Assembly (NCBI RefSeq): GCF_005938085.1
Contig: NZ_SMZK01000001.1
Coordinates: 1 to 64,000 of the forward strand
Source of the DNA: Haloterrigena sp. H1
Lineage (GTDB): Archaea > Halobacteriota > Halobacteria > Halobacteriales > Natrialbaceae
Direction of reading: 5' to 3'
DNA: 64,000 bases
Positions 45,508-53,421 of this stretch are shown piece by piece. The position numbers were made by a program, and so were the translations under genes. Every line of letters starts with the position of its first letter. The first letter of the stretch is position 1. The notes beneath the pieces were generated by a model, which was given only the letters and a program-made list of their open reading frames with translations, ran no database searches and had not been told where the DNA came from.

Positions 45508-46086
45508 ATGGACTACAGCCTCGAGATAGACGGAACACCGGAGACGGTACCGGGTGGGACCGGCATCCTCCTCTTGCATCCAAGCACCGGCGAAACTGAC
45601 CGTATCGATACCGATTTCCTCAAAACCGATACCGACCACTTCCTCGTCGTATCGACGCGAACCACTGCTCGCGAAGTCAGACAGAAACTCGAGTACTACG
45701 ACGTCGACGAGGAGTGTGCCGAAATCCTCGATACGCTGAGCATCGAACGCGGCTACTCCCGACGCTCGTCCGATACCGTCCACTACGTAGCCGCCCCGGA
45801 CAACATCGACGGCATCGTCGCTCAAATCGATGCCTTCCTCGACGACCACGAGGGGAAAGTCCGCATCAGCTTCGATTCCGTCACCGAACTTGCCTATTAC
45901 GCCGGCGATGAGCGGGCGCTTGAGGCGGTCGAACGGATCCTCGCACTGCTCGAAGACCACGACGCAGTCGGCCTCTTTCATCTCTCGGAAGAACCACACG
46001 ACGCCGCGCTCGTCGACGAGTTCCGCGGACTGTTCGACGGCGTGATCGACCTCGACGAAGACGGGAGCATCGACGCCGAGTTCTAA
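45508..46086 (+). CDS. Haloarchaeal DUF7090-like protein
   Basis: The 192-residue protein begins MDYSLEIDGTPETVPGGTGI and shows alternating strands and helices (HFLVVSTRTTAREVRQKLEYYDVDEE; KVRISFDSVTELAYYAGDERALEAVERILALLEDHDAVGLFHL), similar to a RecA/KaiC-like ATPase core without a Walker motif (DUF7504/DUF7090 type as I recall). Function unknown. GATATATCC at 45461-45469 may be its TATA box. It is convergent with the 46099 gene, whose family I recall as DUF7089. Confidence 0.7.
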   Translation: MDYSLEIDGTPETVPGGTGILLLHPSTGETDRIDTDFLKTDTDHFLVVSTRTTAREVRQKLEYYDVDEECAEILDTLSIERGYSRRSSDTVHYVAAPDNIDGIVAQIDAFLDDHEGKVRISFDSVTELAYYAGDERALEAVERILALLEDHDAVGLFHLSEEPHDAALVDEFRGLFDGVIDLDEDGSIDAEF

Positions 46087-46098
46087 CCGCCAGTACAG

Positions 46099-46884
46099 TT
46101 ACTCGTCCGCGAGCGAGTCGAACGTCTTCTCGGCCCACCGGATCGCATACGCCGGGCCGTGATCCTGGTAGGCCTCCGTATCGAGCGCAGCGAACGGTGC
46201 GGGCAGTTCGATCGCGTGTTTGATCGCAGCACACGCCAGTTCGGTCGCGTCGGCGAAATCCGTCTCGCCGCGAGCGACCGCCCGTGGTAGCCCAGCGACC
46301 CGATCCTCGAGTCGCGACCCCGCATCCTGCCAGGCGTCGGCGAGGGCAGGGCGGTCGTCGTGCCAGTCCGCGAAGACCTCTCGGGTCTGGAGGCCGACCC
46401 AGCCGTCGTACAGCGCGGCGGCGACCTGATAGGTACCGTTCGGGTCGAGCGGCACCGCGCGGTCGAGATCGCGATACGAGTCCTCGAAGAAGCCGATGAA
46501 GTGTTCGGGCACCTCGAGCCCGAGCTCGACGAACGCCTCGGCGAGCAAAAAGTCGACGAACGATTCGGGCGAGCCCTCGACTCTAGGTTTGACTAACACG
46601 ACCGGGGGCTCCGTCTGCCGAGTCCAGGCGACGCTGCCGTCGCCCGGCATTCCGACCGTGAAATCCGAACTCACGTAGCGCGCGAGCAGCGTCGGCGTGT
46701 TCTCGGGCAGCCAGGCAGCCGGGTAGCTGGCCGGCTCGAGAGCGTCGACGAGCAAACCGAGGTCCTCAGCGAGCGCTGGCGGAAGGGTTTCGAAGTCACG
46801 CTCGCAGTCGAGAACTCGAGCGCCCGGCGCGTGAGCGTCGCGGACCGACGCGAGTCGACCCGGGAGCGCACGAGTCTCGAACAT
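46099..46884 (-). CDS. Haloarchaeal DUF7089-like protein
   Basis: The 261-residue protein begins MFETRALPGRLASVRDAHAP and has segments such as ALAEDLGLLVDALEPASYPAAWLPEN and PESFVDFLLAEAFVELGLEVPEHFIGFF, mostly alpha-helical. No catalytic motif is clear. It resembles a Halobacteria-only family (DUF7089 as I recall) that is paired with the convergent DUF7090-like gene. Its ATG overlaps the stop of a 29-residue peptide gene (TGATG), so translation is probably coupled. Confidence 0.75.
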   Translation of the reverse strand: MFETRALPGRLASVRDAHAPGARVLDCERDFETLPPALAEDLGLLVDALEPASYPAAWLPENTPTLLARYVSSDFTVGMPGDGSVAWTRQTEPPVVLVKPRVEGSPESFVDFLLAEAFVELGLEVPEHFIGFFEDSYRDLDRAVPLDPNGTYQVAAALYDGWVGLQTREVFADWHDDRPALADAWQDAGSRLEDRVAGLPRAVARGETDFADATELACAAIKHAIELPAPFAALDTEAYQDHGPAYAIRWAEKTFDSLADE

Positions 46885-46973
46885 CAGGCGAGCGCCGTCT
46901 GGAAAACGAGCAGGATCGACAGCAGTGCCGATGCGGCGACCGTGGAAAGAACAACCTTGGTTGCAGTGCTCAT
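46884..46973 (-). CDS. 29-residue single-helix membrane peptide
   Basis: ATG at 46973 opens a 29-residue frame beginning MSTATKVVLSTVAASALLSI and ending LLVFQTALA. A short basic start is followed by an uninterrupted hydrophobic helix ending in QTALA. The stop overlaps the next gene's ATG as TGATG. A TTTAAG sequence (46998-47003) is 25-30 nt upstream, so the peptide would begin a leaderless transcript. It was too short for usual gene calling; similar very short membrane peptides are known in haloarchaea. Confidence 0.6.
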   Translation of the reverse strand: MSTATKVVLSTVAASALLSILLVFQTALA

Positions 46974-47357
46974 ATGTGCCGTCTCGTATCGCCATTGCTT
47001 AAATCCATCTGTCTCCGTCCGCCGCCTCGACCGCGCTCGCACCAGTCTTCCGGTCGAATTACTACGACTCGAGCAGTCGCGTTACACCATTGCCATCGTT
47101 CGTGACCATTATTTCAGGTGGAACCCAATCTCTCATCGAAGAGAGTTCTTCGGGAAGGATTCTCGGTATTGCAGTAGAAACGAGCTGGTGGTCCGGTCGA
47201 TTCTCGAGGACGGTCGGGACGAATCAGTTCCGGGAGCATCGACCGAGGAGAAACGCGATCGAGGTGGTGTACGAACGCGGTCGGAAGGGATCGCGAATGA
47301 GAACTGTCGCCGACAGTCGACAGCTGTTCCGAACGCCGGTGTCACTACCTGCGTCGA
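46974..47357. other. Intergenic region, only the peptide promoter recognised
   Basis: The 384 bp between oapC's stop and the 29-residue peptide gene contain the TATA-like element 46998-47003 and otherwise no convincing frame. Several long open frames cross it, but they lack haloarchaeal composition and start signals. Confidence 0.5.
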
Positions 47358-48263
47358 TCACTCGTCGTCGGCACCGTCGCGCCAGGAATCAGGGACATCG
47401 ATAACGTATCGGCCGTCCTCTTGAAGGGAGATGATGTACTCCTCGCGGTTGTAGAGTTCCATCAAGTTGAGTTCGTACTGGCCCGGCCGGACGATCTTGA
47501 TGCTCTCGAACTGTTCGTTGAGCTCTTCCCGGAGGTCTTCAATCGAGGGACGATCCCCACTCGGTTCGCTAACGACGCGACCGTGTTCTGGCGGTCGATC
47601 GTCTCCGGCTGCCGGGGCATCGGGCAGATCACCAGTATCGGCGCTACGTTGAGCTTCGGAGACAGTAGGCCCATCGTGAGCCGGCAGGTCATCCGCCGGA
47701 ACGACTTCGCTACGGGCGTCGGCCTGTGCCGAATTCTCGTCGTCCGAAAGCGTCGTCGTCGGCCCGACAGAGCGCTGGCGCGAGCGCTCTCTGTCATCGT
47801 CATCGGGTTCGTCGTTCGGCTCGGTCACTGTGCCGGTTCGGTCCGCTGGTCGCCGTGCCGTCTCGGGCCATTCGGCAAACCCCTCGTCGATCGTGTCGTC
47901 GGCCTCGGTGTCGTCGGCCTCATCGCTCGAGGGCCACGACCGCTCCGACTGTGCAGCCGCGCTCGAGTCGTCAGGGGCGGACTGTGCGGCAGGGTCGGCG
48001 GACGATCGATCCCGTCCGTCCGACGGGTCGTCGCGGGTGATCCAATCGCGGACGGTCTCCGTGGCACGGCTCGTGACGCTGTTCGACTCAGCCGATCCTG
48101 CGTCGGCCGCTCCCGTGTCATCAGCCCCGTCGGACGAGTCAGCTGCGGCCGCAGTTTTGGGTGCGAACTGAAACTTGTTTCCGCCACAGTCGGGACAGCC
48201 CGAGAGCATCTCTTTGGAGCCGTCAGCGAACGTTCGACCGCAGTTCGTACACTGATGAGGCAT
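47358..48263 (-). CDS. oapC: OapC/ArvC zinc-ribbon protein
   Basis: The 301-residue protein has an N-terminal zinc ribbon MPHQCTNCGRTFADGSKEM...GCPDCGGNKFQFAP (5-35), a very long acidic disordered linker (about 36-225) and a conserved C-terminal domain (DLREELNEQFESIKIVRPGQYELNLMELYNREEYIISLQEDGRYVIDVPDSWR). This is OapC, the third gene of the origin-associated oapA-oapB-oapC set. It overlaps oapB by one base (TAATG). Its biochemical role is unknown. Confidence 0.9.
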   Translation of the reverse strand: MPHQCTNCGRTFADGSKEMLSGCPDCGGNKFQFAPKTAAAADSSDGADDTGAADAGSAESNSVTSRATETVRDWITRDDPSDGRDRSSADPAAQSAPDDSSAAAQSERSWPSSDEADDTEADDTIDEGFAEWPETARRPADRTGTVTEPNDEPDDDDRERSRQRSVGPTTTLSDDENSAQADARSEVVPADDLPAHDGPTVSEAQRSADTGDLPDAPAAGDDRPPEHGRVVSEPSGDRPSIEDLREELNEQFESIKIVRPGQYELNLMELYNREEYIISLQEDGRYVIDVPDSWRDGADDE

Positions 48264-48664
48264 TAGTTACGGGACACGAGTGCACTGATGAGCGTTTCGT
48301 CCTTGTGGAGCGTCTCGATCTGGTTGGCCGGTCCGATCACGGTGAGCTTCGTCTCTACCTTGTCGCTACCCATGATGCGGCCAAGTAGCGACGAGTCACG
48401 GGCCTCGGATTTGGGGTAGGTCTCAATCTCGATCCCATTGAACTCGTCGGGGCTGATTTCGGCCATCGTCACCTCGATGAGTCGGCTCTCCTCGTCAGGC
48501 GTCAACCCCTCCTCTAAGATGACGATGTTGCCGTCGTGGACGCCGTCTAGGATCATCCGGATCTTTTCCATCGTGGCCATCCCGTCCATGCGTTCGCCGC
48601 TGATCAGATCGATCTGAACGCCGTCGGACGGCTCCGAATCGTCTGTGTTGGTTGCCTTCGGCAT
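48263..48664 (-). CDS. oapB: OapB/ArvB (DUF2073) protein
   Basis: The 133-residue DUF2073 protein begins MPKATNTDDSEPSDGVQIDLISGERMD and has the domain MATMEKIRMILDGVHDGNIVILEEGLTPDEESRLIEVTMAEI...EIETYPKSEARDSSLLGRIMGSDKVETKLTVIGPANQIETL. It is OapB, found between OapA and OapC at haloarchaeal origins and in the euryarchaeal ArvABC arrangement. ATG 48664 is preferred to GTG 48673. Function unknown; it may bind OapA's GTPase domain, by analogy with the conserved gene order. Confidence 0.9.
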   Translation of the reverse strand: MPKATNTDDSEPSDGVQIDLISGERMDGMATMEKIRMILDGVHDGNIVILEEGLTPDEESRLIEVTMAEISPDEFNGIEIETYPKSEARDSSLLGRIMGSDKVETKLTVIGPANQIETLHKDETLISALVSRN

Positions 48665-48669
48665 TGATA

Positions 48670-49308
48670 TCACCCGAAGAACTCCGCGATCTTGTCGTAC
48701 ACTTCGTCCATGTTGTCGCCTTCCTTCGCGGAGAGGGGCACAGTCGTGTGCTGTGGGAAGGCGTCTTCGATCCGCTTGACGCTCGAGTCGTCGAGGTCAG
48801 TCTTGTTCGCGAAGATGAGAACCGGAAGGTCACGGGATTCGATGATGCCGATCAGCATCGTGTTGACCTGCGTGATCGGGTCTTCGGCGCTATCCAGCAC
48901 GTAGATGACGCCGTCGACGTCTTCGCGTAGCCAGTGCATCGCCTCGGCGACGCCTTCGGTCGCTTCACGGGAGCGACGAATCGCGTCCTCTTCATCGAGC
49001 TCGTCGGTGAACTCCTCGTAGTCGACCTTGGTTGTCACACCGGGCGTGTCGACGATGTCGATCGTCACCGTCTTGCCGTTGCGTTCGATCTCGACGTTTT
49101 CTTTTCGGCGCGCGCGACGCGTTTCGTGGGGGATGTGACTCTCCGCACCGACGGCGTCACCCGTCCAGTCGCGCGCGATTCGATTTGCGAGTGTCGTCTT
49201 GCCGGCGTTCGGTGGACCGTAGATACCGATTCGTTTGGGCTCCTGTTCCGAAAACAGGCGATCCGTCACCCGAGAGATACTATCTTTGAGTTCTGTGAAC
49301 AGTCCCAT
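48670..49308 (-). CDS. oapA: OapA/Era-like GTPase
   Basis: The 212-residue GTPase is Era-like: Walker A/G1 YGPPNAGKTTLANRIA (30-45), DTPGVTTKVDYEEF (G3, about 87-100) and the G4 motif NKTDLDD (about 166-172). It is OapA, reported from Haloferax work as one of the origin-associated proteins OapA/B/C next to an orc1-linked origin. GGAGGG plus TATA-like GGCTTAAGTGAG (49362-49373) lie upstream, so it has a short leader. Transcribed away from oriC. Confidence 0.92.
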   Translation of the reverse strand: MGLFTELKDSISRVTDRLFSEQEPKRIGIYGPPNAGKTTLANRIARDWTGDAVGAESHIPHETRRARRKENVEIERNGKTVTIDIVDTPGVTTKVDYEEFTDELDEEDAIRRSREATEGVAEAMHWLREDVDGVIYVLDSAEDPITQVNTMLIGIIESRDLPVLIFANKTDLDDSSVKRIEDAFPQHTTVPLSAKEGDNMDEVYDKIAEFFG

Positions 49309-49586
49309 CTATTGGGCCCTCCAGCACCGCGGGGTGCATCTGCGCGTACTACTAAGCGAACTCACTTAAGCCTACGTCAGACATGTTGACACTCCGAACA
49401 AGAAGATTGTCAGCGGATAGATAAAACTGTAGATGAACCGGGCACATGCCGCGAGAGATATACACACATTGCCTGGTGTGGCCGTTTCAGTCACACTGTC
49501 GATCAGTACGAACGGATTACAGGTTTGCGCACGCTCGAGCGGTTATTGTGGTGTGAGAACGAGTAGGTATGATCGACGCGGTGAGG

Positions 49587-49613
49587 CCCCCCACCCCTTC
49601 GTTTCGACTGGAG
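49587..49613 (-). other. ORB element with G-string
   Basis: On the minus strand the element reads CTCCAGTCGAAACGAAGGGG and continues TGGGGGG. It is the left outer origin recognition box. Confidence 0.75.
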
Positions 49614-49657
49614 ATCGACGAGAGCGTGTGGCCGACGAGCGACCGATGACCGGGTGT

Positions 49658-49681
49658 GGACCCCCTTGTTTCCACTCGAGA
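49658..49681 (-). other. Variant ORB element
   Basis: On the minus strand it reads CTCGAGTGGAAACAAGGGGG followed by TCC. It keeps the GAAAC-AGGGG core with substitutions. Confidence 0.5.
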
Positions 49682-49726
49682 CAGGTTTCCTAGCGCGGAA
49701 ACGGACGAATTGAGGGTTCAGAACGG

Positions 49727-49900
49727 TTCTAGTAACGAATGCGGTTATCTACTAGTGTTAGATGGTCCGAGAAAGCGTTCTAGTAGTATCTAGTAAGAAA
49801 TAACAGCCTTCTAGTAATATTTTCTGTTCTGCTAGTTCTACGGTTACTGTTTCTGGTCGCCCATTGTAAAACCTGCTCTTCTAGAACACCCTCTCACCTC
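49727..49900. other. AT-rich unwinding region with TTCTAGTA repeats
   Basis: TTCTAGTA occurs at 49727, 49778 and 49809, ATCTAGTA at 49788, ACTAGTG at 49751 and CTTCTAGAAC near 49878. The local base composition is far richer in A and T than the rest of the window. This lies between the left and right ORBs and is a likely duplex unwinding element. Confidence 0.6.
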
Positions 49901-49918
49901 CTCCCCCTCTGTGAGCAG

Positions 49919-49946
49919 TTCCACTCGAAACGAAGGGGTGGGGGGG
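49919..49946 (+). other. ORB element with G-string
   Basis: It reads TTCCACTCGAAACGAAGGGG and continues TGGGGGGG. It is the right-hand box and is inverted relative to 49587-49613. Confidence 0.75.
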
Positions 49947-50074
49947 TACAGATGTCGTCGATCCCATTGAGATTAAATCCCAAGCAACTCCCCTCTACGG
50001 GTACTAGTAGCTAACAACACGATCTTTCCACTGTGACTGATCTCCTGGGTTTCCGGCCATCGGAATCGATTCTC

Positions 50075-50183
50075 ATACTGCCGGACCGAACGACGTGACG
50101 CCGGTCGCATGTATCCAGCCGTCACCTGCGGGGACGGCCGTAAATTCGCGACCGGCTTCGTATTGACTGCTGTCCAGTAGTAT
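50075..50183 (+). repeat. 109-bp nested palindromic repeat, copy D (inner loop inverted)
   Basis: Outer and middle arms match copies A and B. The inner loop reads ACCTGCGGGG where copies A and B have CCCCGCAGGT, its exact reverse complement, so the inner segment is inverted relative to its flanks. It lies in the origin region between the right ORB and orc1. Confidence 0.85.
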
Positions 50184-50245
50184 CATTTCTCGTCGCCCCT
50201 CGAGCCGTCGACCGCAGAAACGAACTAGCCACGTTCTACCTATTT

Positions 50246-50273
50246 GTTCATCTGAATCAGTTCATCTGAATTA
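50246..50273 (+). repeat. 14-bp tandem repeat
   Basis: GTTCATCTGAATCA is followed immediately by GTTCATCTGAATTA, differing at one position. It sits between repeat copy D and orc1. Confidence 0.6.
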
Positions 50274-50506
50274 CCAGCGAGACGTACGCTCGTGCACGTA
50301 TCTAAATTATATCGAGCATCGTTCCGGCACGAGATGAAGGGAACGGAAGACTTTATTAGCGTGGTTTTCCTCTGTTTCGTTTGCATCAACTGGACCCGCA
50401 TCGGATATCTGGACTCGTGGATTCACCTATGAAGCCTATCAGACCACGTGATTCCTGATTCCCGGCTCGGCACTCCACACGAAATAAGGGGGCCTGTGTA
50501 CGACGG

Positions 50507-52228
50507 ATGTCAGACGATTCAGAAACCGCAGATTCGGACGAGGTTGAAATCGACGGAACGAGGGGGTTCTCGGCGAACTTCGAGAACACCGATCTCGGCG
50601 ACGAGGAGTCGAACCAGGGGTTGTTCGACGACCTCCTCAGCGGTGAACCCATCTTCGAGAACAAGGAAGTCCTCCGCCCGTCCTATACGCCACACGAACT
50701 GCCCCATCGGAGCGACCAGATCAACAAGATGGCGACCATTCTCGTGGCCGCCCTTCGGGGCGAAACGCCGTCGAACATCCTCATCTACGGTAAAACCGGC
50801 ACCGGCAAGACCGCGAGCGCGAAGTTCGTCAGCAAGGAACTCGAGAGCACCTCCCAGAAGTACAGTGTCCCGTGTGACGTCGAGTACATCAACTGCGAAG
50901 TCACCGATACGCAGTATCGCGTGCTCGCACAGCTGGCGAACAAGTTCATCGAAAAGAACGAAGAACGGATCGACGAGCAACTTTCGACCCTCGAGTCGCT
51001 GCTCGACGCCATCGACGAGTACGACGCGACCGCCGATGCTCGCGAGCCGGCGGTTCCTGACCGGGCCGACGAGCAAACGGCATCGGACCCGTTCGAGTTC
51101 GCAGTCGAGGACGCGACGGAACACGACACCGATAGTTCGTCTGGAGACGGTATCGAGCCCGAATCGGACGATTCTCCACCTGAAGCAGGGGGGTCTGCGG
51201 ACGCGACCGAGCCGTCAGCAGCCGCTCCCAAGACCGATCCGGCCGCGCTCCCGTCGGACCATCCGCTCGCATCGTCGCCGTTCGAGAGCCGCGAGGCGGT
51301 CGAAGCCCGGATCGACGAACTCGAGGCCGACAGAGAGTCCTTCGAGGAAGTCCCGATGACCGGGTGGCCGACCGACCGTGTCTATAGTGTCTTCTTCGAC
51401 GCCGTCGACTACGACGAGCGGGTCGTCGTCATCATGCTCGACGAGATCGACAAACTCGTCGAGAAAAGCGGTGACGATACGCTCTATAACCTCTCGCGGA
51501 TGAACTCCGAACTCGAGAACTCGCGAGTCTCGATCATCGGCATCTCGAACGACCTCAAGTTCACTGATTTCCTCGACCCGCGCGTCAAATCCTCGCTCGG
51601 TGAGGAGGAGATCGTGTTCCCACCGTACGACGCGAACCAGTTGCGGGACATCCTCGAGCATCGCTCGAATGTCGCGTTCAAGGAGAGTGCGCTCTCCGAG
51701 AACGTGATCCCGCTGTGTGCAGCGTTTGCAGCACAGGAACACGGCGACGCACGTCGCGCGCTGGATTTGCTTCGCACCGCCGGTGAGCTGGCCGAGCGCT
51801 CTCAGGCCGAAACGATCGTCGAGGAACACGTCCGACAGGCCCAGGACAAGATCGAACTCGACCGCGTCGTCGAGGTCGTCCGGACGCTGCCGACCCAGAG
51901 CAAACTCGTGCTCTTTGCGATCATCTTACTCGAGAAAAACGGCGTCCACAGCATCAACACGGGTGAGGTGTTCAACATCTACAAGCGTCTCTGTGAGGAG
52001 ATCGACGCCGACGTCCTGACCCAGCGTCGGGTGACGGATCTCATCAGTGAACTCGACATGCTCGGCATCGTCAACGCCGTCGTCGTCTCGAAGGGGCGGT
52101 ACGGTCGGACCAAAGAGATCAGCCTCTCCGTGCCACTCGAAGAGACGGAGGCCGTGTTACTGAGCGATTCCCGGCTGAGCGATATCGACGACGTCCAGCC
52201 GTTCATTCAGGCTCGGTTCGAGAACTGA
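50507..52228 (+). CDS. orc1: Orc1/Cdc6 replication initiator
   Basis: The 573-residue AAA+ initiator binds the ORB boxes and loads the replicative helicase. It has Walker A YGKTGTGKTASAK (94-106), a long low-complexity acidic insertion (about 170-285, with DSSSGDGIEPESDDSPPEAGG), Walker B VVIMLDEIDKL (about 307-317), sensor regions SIIGISNDLKFTDFLDPRVKSSL and a C-terminal winged-helix domain (about 470-570). The insertion is a haloarchaeal feature. Start ATG 50507, with AT-rich GAAATAAG (50481-50488) upstream. It is next to an origin whose ORBs it should recognise. Confidence 0.95.
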   Translation: MSDDSETADSDEVEIDGTRGFSANFENTDLGDEESNQGLFDDLLSGEPIFENKEVLRPSYTPHELPHRSDQINKMATILVAALRGETPSNILIYGKTGTGKTASAKFVSKELESTSQKYSVPCDVEYINCEVTDTQYRVLAQLANKFIEKNEERIDEQLSTLESLLDAIDEYDATADAREPAVPDRADEQTASDPFEFAVEDATEHDTDSSSGDGIEPESDDSPPEAGGSADATEPSAAAPKTDPAALPSDHPLASSPFESREAVEARIDELEADRESFEEVPMTGWPTDRVYSVFFDAVDYDERVVVIMLDEIDKLVEKSGDDTLYNLSRMNSELENSRVSIIGISNDLKFTDFLDPRVKSSLGEEEIVFPPYDANQLRDILEHRSNVAFKESALSENVIPLCAAFAAQEHGDARRALDLLRTAGELAERSQAETIVEEHVRQAQDKIELDRVVEVVRTLPTQSKLVLFAIILLEKNGVHSINTGEVFNIYKRLCEEIDADVLTQRRVTDLISELDMLGIVNAVVVSKGRYGRTKEISLSVPLEETEAVLLSDSRLSDIDDVQPFIQARFEN

Positions 52229-52422
52229 CGAGTAACGCGCCCCCGATACCGCGGTCGTGTTCGTTTGGTGTCGACCGCTTAGTCGCGTCGACCTCGAGGA
52301 ACTCCGTTCGGCTCGCGAGAGCACCGTTCGCTGCCGCCGTTCATACCCCTCGATTTCCACTCGAGAATCCGGAAGACGACGGATAGCACAGCTGACGACG
52401 TGGAGTGGGTCGCTGTTGCAAC

Positions 52423-53373
52423 TTAGGACCGATACCGACCCGCAACCAGTGCGATACTGCCGCCGGCGACGCCAGCGATACCGGCGAGCTCGCCGTTCGA
52501 CTCGAAACCGGACGCGGGACCGGCGGGTGTCATCGCTCCCGGCTCCGGCCGTGTGTCTGCCAGCTGGCTCGAGGGTGCCGGCGGCACGATCATGCCCCCA
52601 AAGAGTCGGTCGACGGTCAGTCGGACGTGGCCGAGCCACGGGATCCGGTACTGTGCTTTGCCGGTGACCCATTCGGGCTTGACGATGCCGGTGTCGGCAC
52701 CGCCACCCGTTTGATCGTAGCCGGGATTGTGGTCTCCTTTCGTGATGAACCCGGCGTACGGTGCGGGACAGTTCGGGAGGTCCTGACAGGTTGCGTCGCC
52801 GACGATTTCCTCGCTGGCTTTCGTCTCGACCCAGCGTTCGTTCTTTTCGACCCAGAAATGGGCGCGATGGATCACCGGTGTCGCCGCGGAGTTGCCGTTC
52901 GGCCTGAAGACGATGACGTCGCCGGGATTGCCGAACTTGGTGTAGTCGTTCGTCTGGCCGCGCTCGAGGGTGACGACGCCGGTGTCCCCGATTGCGCTAT
53001 CGCCGACGAATCGGTCTTCCTCGACGACGAAGATGAGGTCCCCTCTGTACATGTTCGGCTCCATACTGCCGCTCTCGACGGCGACGAGTGGCGGCCAGAT
53101 GCCGCTGACGCCGAACAGGAGGAGCGCAACGGCAGCGACGATAGCGACGCTGCTCAAGATATCCCGTGTCACCATGACGGTCTCGTCGTTGGTCTTGAAG
53201 AACCAGCGAACGAGTCCGTCGTCTTCGATGGTAACGTCGTCGGAGTCGGAGTCGGACGCAGTCGATGCAGGCTCCGGTGGTGGCGTCTGGGGACTACCGG
53301 CGGGGTCATCCGACTGGTCGCGATCGTCATCGCCGGAATCGTCGGGGGGAGCCCCGGAGCGAGAGCCGCTCAT
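52423..53373 (-). CDS. Signal peptidase I (S26 family), first of a pair
   Basis: The 316-residue Sec11-type signal peptidase has one N-terminal membrane helix (SVAIVAAVALLLFGVSGIWPPL), the catalytic serine in VAVESGSMEPNM (about residue 100), and the archaeal catalytic histidine in VIHRAHFWVE (about 172), then GFITKGDHNPGYDQ. A long disordered acidic N-terminus precedes it, and a hydrophobic, glycine-rich C-terminal segment follows (ELAGIAGVAGGSIALVAGRYRS). It removes signal peptides from secreted proteins. A second, similar gene lies directly behind it; the two are tandem paralogues. Start at 53373 or 53379. Confidence 0.9.
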   Translation of the reverse strand: MSGSRSGAPPDDSGDDDRDQSDDPAGSPQTPPPEPASTASDSDSDDVTIEDDGLVRWFFKTNDETVMVTRDILSSVAIVAAVALLLFGVSGIWPPLVAVESGSMEPNMYRGDLIFVVEEDRFVGDSAIGDTGVVTLERGQTNDYTKFGNPGDVIVFRPNGNSAATPVIHRAHFWVEKNERWVETKASEEIVGDATCQDLPNCPAPYAGFITKGDHNPGYDQTGGGADTGIVKPEWVTGKAQYRIPWLGHVRLTVDRLFGGMIVPPAPSSQLADTRPEPGAMTPAGPASGFESNGELAGIAGVAGGSIALVAGRYRS

Positions 53374-53421
53374 CGTCATCCGTTTCGCCGGGCCCGAAAA
53401 TTAACTTTCTGTTCGCACAGG

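Larger units (their letters stand above)
49309..50506. other. oriC: Chromosomal replication origin region
   Basis: About 1.2 kb without genes separates oapA and orc1, the arrangement seen at the main haloarchaeal origin. It contains at least three origin recognition boxes with the core TCGAAACGAAGGGG or a variant, each followed outward by runs of G (the 'G-string' of haloarchaeal ORBs), an AT-rich stretch (about 49720-49880) between them and copy D of the palindromic repeat (50075-50183). The left ORBs read on the minus strand and the right one on the plus strand, so they face outwards around the AT-rich part, as expected for an origin. Confidence 0.85.

Noticed and set aside
46831..47424. 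Plus-strand frame of 197 residues across the gap before oapC
   Set aside because: It crosses an intergenic region, has no promoter or family similarity, and runs antisense to two real genes at its ends.
49441..49693. Reading frames within the origin region
   Set aside because: They are short, low in acidic residues and overlap ORB elements; there is no start signal or family similarity.
52345..52372. CTCGAGTGGAAATCGAGGGGT downstream of orc1 as an origin box
   Set aside because: The core lacks GAAAC-AAGGGG and the match rests mainly on CTCGAGTGGAAA; insufficient without a scored search.
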